DNA of 13,499 nt from NCBI GenBank assembly GCA_016214925.1, contig JACRMO010000091.1:1-13499 (forward strand). The letters run 5' to 3'. The notes below the pieces were generated by a model. The model saw nothing but the letters and a program-made list of their open reading frames with translations. It made no database searches and had not been told where the DNA came from. A program made the position numbers and the translations under genes. Positions 12,870 through 13,499 of this stretch are shown here, piece by piece; within the stretch, counting starts at the first letter, position 1, and each line of letters starts with the position of its first letter. This stretch comes from Gammaproteobacteria bacterium. Lineage in GTDB: Bacteria > Pseudomonadota > Gammaproteobacteria > Thiohalobacterales > Thiohalobacteraceae.

Positions 12870-13337
12870 ATGTTACAGGCCGGTCAATCTGCGCCGTCTT
12901 TCGATCTGCCCGATGCCGATCTGCGCGCGGTTTCGCTCGATAACGAGCGCGGCAAGCGTCATGTCGTGTTGTATTTCTATCCGAAGGACGACACCTCGGG
13001 TTGTACGCTGGAGGCACTGGAGTTCACGGCGCTCGCCGACGAATTCGAGCGCGCGGATTGTGTCGTCTTCGGCGTGAGTCGCGACGATTGCGGCAGCCAT
13101 GCGACGTTCCGCGACAAACATGGATTGACCGTGCAACTGCTGGCCGATGTGGACGGCGAGGTGTGCGAGCAATACGGCGTGTGGCAGGAAAAAGAGAAGG
13201 ACGGCGTGCGCAGGATGGGTGTCGTGCGTTCGACGTTCATCATCGACAAGCGCGGCACGCTTCGTCACACCCTGTACGGCGTCACTGCCAAAGGTCATGC
13301 AAACGCGGTTCTGGAGTTGGTGCGCGCGCTTGATTGA
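12870..13337 (+). CDS. bcp: Thioredoxin-dependent peroxiredoxin, Bcp/PrxQ type
   Basis: A 155-residue peroxiredoxin that reduces hydrogen and organic peroxides. The peroxidatic Cys45 lies in YPKDDTSGCT (37-46), and FRDKHG and GVVRSTFIID are typical of the family. The resolving Cys found five residues later in E. coli Bcp is Leu50 here. Cys74 in SRDDCGSH lies near the start of the next helix and is a common substitute in this subclass, so it may be a 1-Cys enzyme or an atypical 2-Cys enzyme; Cys64 sits in a core strand. GGAGG (12858-12862) is seven bases before the chosen ATG. The open frame extends upstream to 12690, but that would run through the promoter. zapE follows 30 bp downstream, and trhO is divergent. 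Confidence 0.92.
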   Translation: MLQAGQSAPSFDLPDADLRAVSLDNERGKRHVVLYFYPKDDTSGCTLEALEFTALADEFERADCVVFGVSRDDCGSHATFRDKHGLTVQLLADVDGEVCEQYGVWQEKEKDGVRRMGVVRSTFIIDKRGTLRHTLYGVTAKGHANAVLELVRALD

Positions 13338-13367
13338 GCCCGTGACCGAAATCGGAGGCCGACACGG

Positions 13368-13499
13368 GTGACGCCGCGCGAGCACTATCAGGCCGATATC
13401 GCGCGCGGCGCACTCCGCCCCGACGCCGCCCAGGCCCAGGCGCTCGATTCCCTGCAGCAGCTCTACGAGGTGTTGGCGCAAACAACGTCAGCGCCGCCA
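13368..13499 (+). CDS. zapE: ZapE/AFG1-like ATPase, N-terminal part, cut by the window edge
   Basis: The first 44 codons are visible. They start at GTG, nine bases after GGAGG (13354-13358), and the frame is open to the end. The sequence MTPREHYQADIARGALRPD followed by AQAQALDSLQQLYEVL matches the N-terminus of ZapE/AFG1-like P-loop ATPases, which destabilise FtsZ filaments late in division or act in protein turnover at the membrane. The Walker motifs lie beyond the edge, so activity cannot be judged. It is likely transcribed with bcp, whose stop is 30 bp upstream. Confidence 0.75.
   Translation, partial: MTPREHYQADIARGALRPDAAQAQALDSLQQLYEVLAQTTSAPP

Overview
The window comes from a GC-rich proteobacterial chromosome, most likely a gammaproteobacterium of the Chromatiales/Acidiferrobacterales type. 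This is inferred from the gene content: MoeB, DUF2333, TrhO, a YbaK-HDOD fusion, a ZapE start, an exosortase-sorted surface protein and GTAG-type REP palindromes. It carries no phage, plasmid, CRISPR or conjugation genes, and I saw no tRNA or rRNA. Most of it is ordinary chromosomal housekeeping and conserved-hypothetical sequence, with a few odd items.

Layout. (i) 1-2376: the 3' end of an acidic protein of unknown function (+), an inverted pair of REP palindromes that begins inside that gene's stop codon, then a minus-strand pair moeB -> MgtC/SapB-family membrane protein. Just upstream of moeB, in the same orientation, is the last ~60 codons of a HerA-like DUF853 ATPase gene whose body is missing. 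(ii) 2377-4787: a membrane protein with an M48-peptidase-like layout that has lost its zinc ligands and gained a TPR-like tail, convergent with an alpha/beta hydrolase. (iii) 4788-6661: a 59-residue basic protein, two strong hairpins, a PEP-CTERM/VPxPA-type secreted protein (-), and a 564-bp AT-richer non-coding stretch with several palindromes. (iv) 6662-9016: a DUF2333 membrane protein, a convergent tail-anchored zinc-ribbon mini-protein, two tandem paralogous small proteins of unknown function, a terminator hairpin and a YgaP-like DUF2892 membrane protein. (v) 9096-11719: a Crp/Fnr-type regulator upstream of DUF2892, a divergent LEA14/WHy-type lipoprotein, and a convergent YbaK-HDOD fusion. 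(vi) 11814-13499: trhO (-) divergent from a bcp/PrxQ peroxiredoxin (+), followed 30 bp later by the start of zapE.

How the genes work together. The clearest functional links are local. moeB and the MgtC-like gene look like one transcript. The Crp/Fnr-type regulator and DUF2892 form a likely minus-strand unit, possibly tied to sulfur or redox state. bcp and zapE are probably co-transcribed. The two tandem paralogs align without gaps over 110 residues (38 identities by my hand count) and probably work together.

No clear new multi-gene system is visible. The best candidates for something undescribed are the metal-ligand-less M48-like protein, the tandem paralog pair, and the bipartite dyad CGCGCG-N7-TAATTATC-N14-GATAATTA-N7-CGCGCG in the 6098-6661 stretch.
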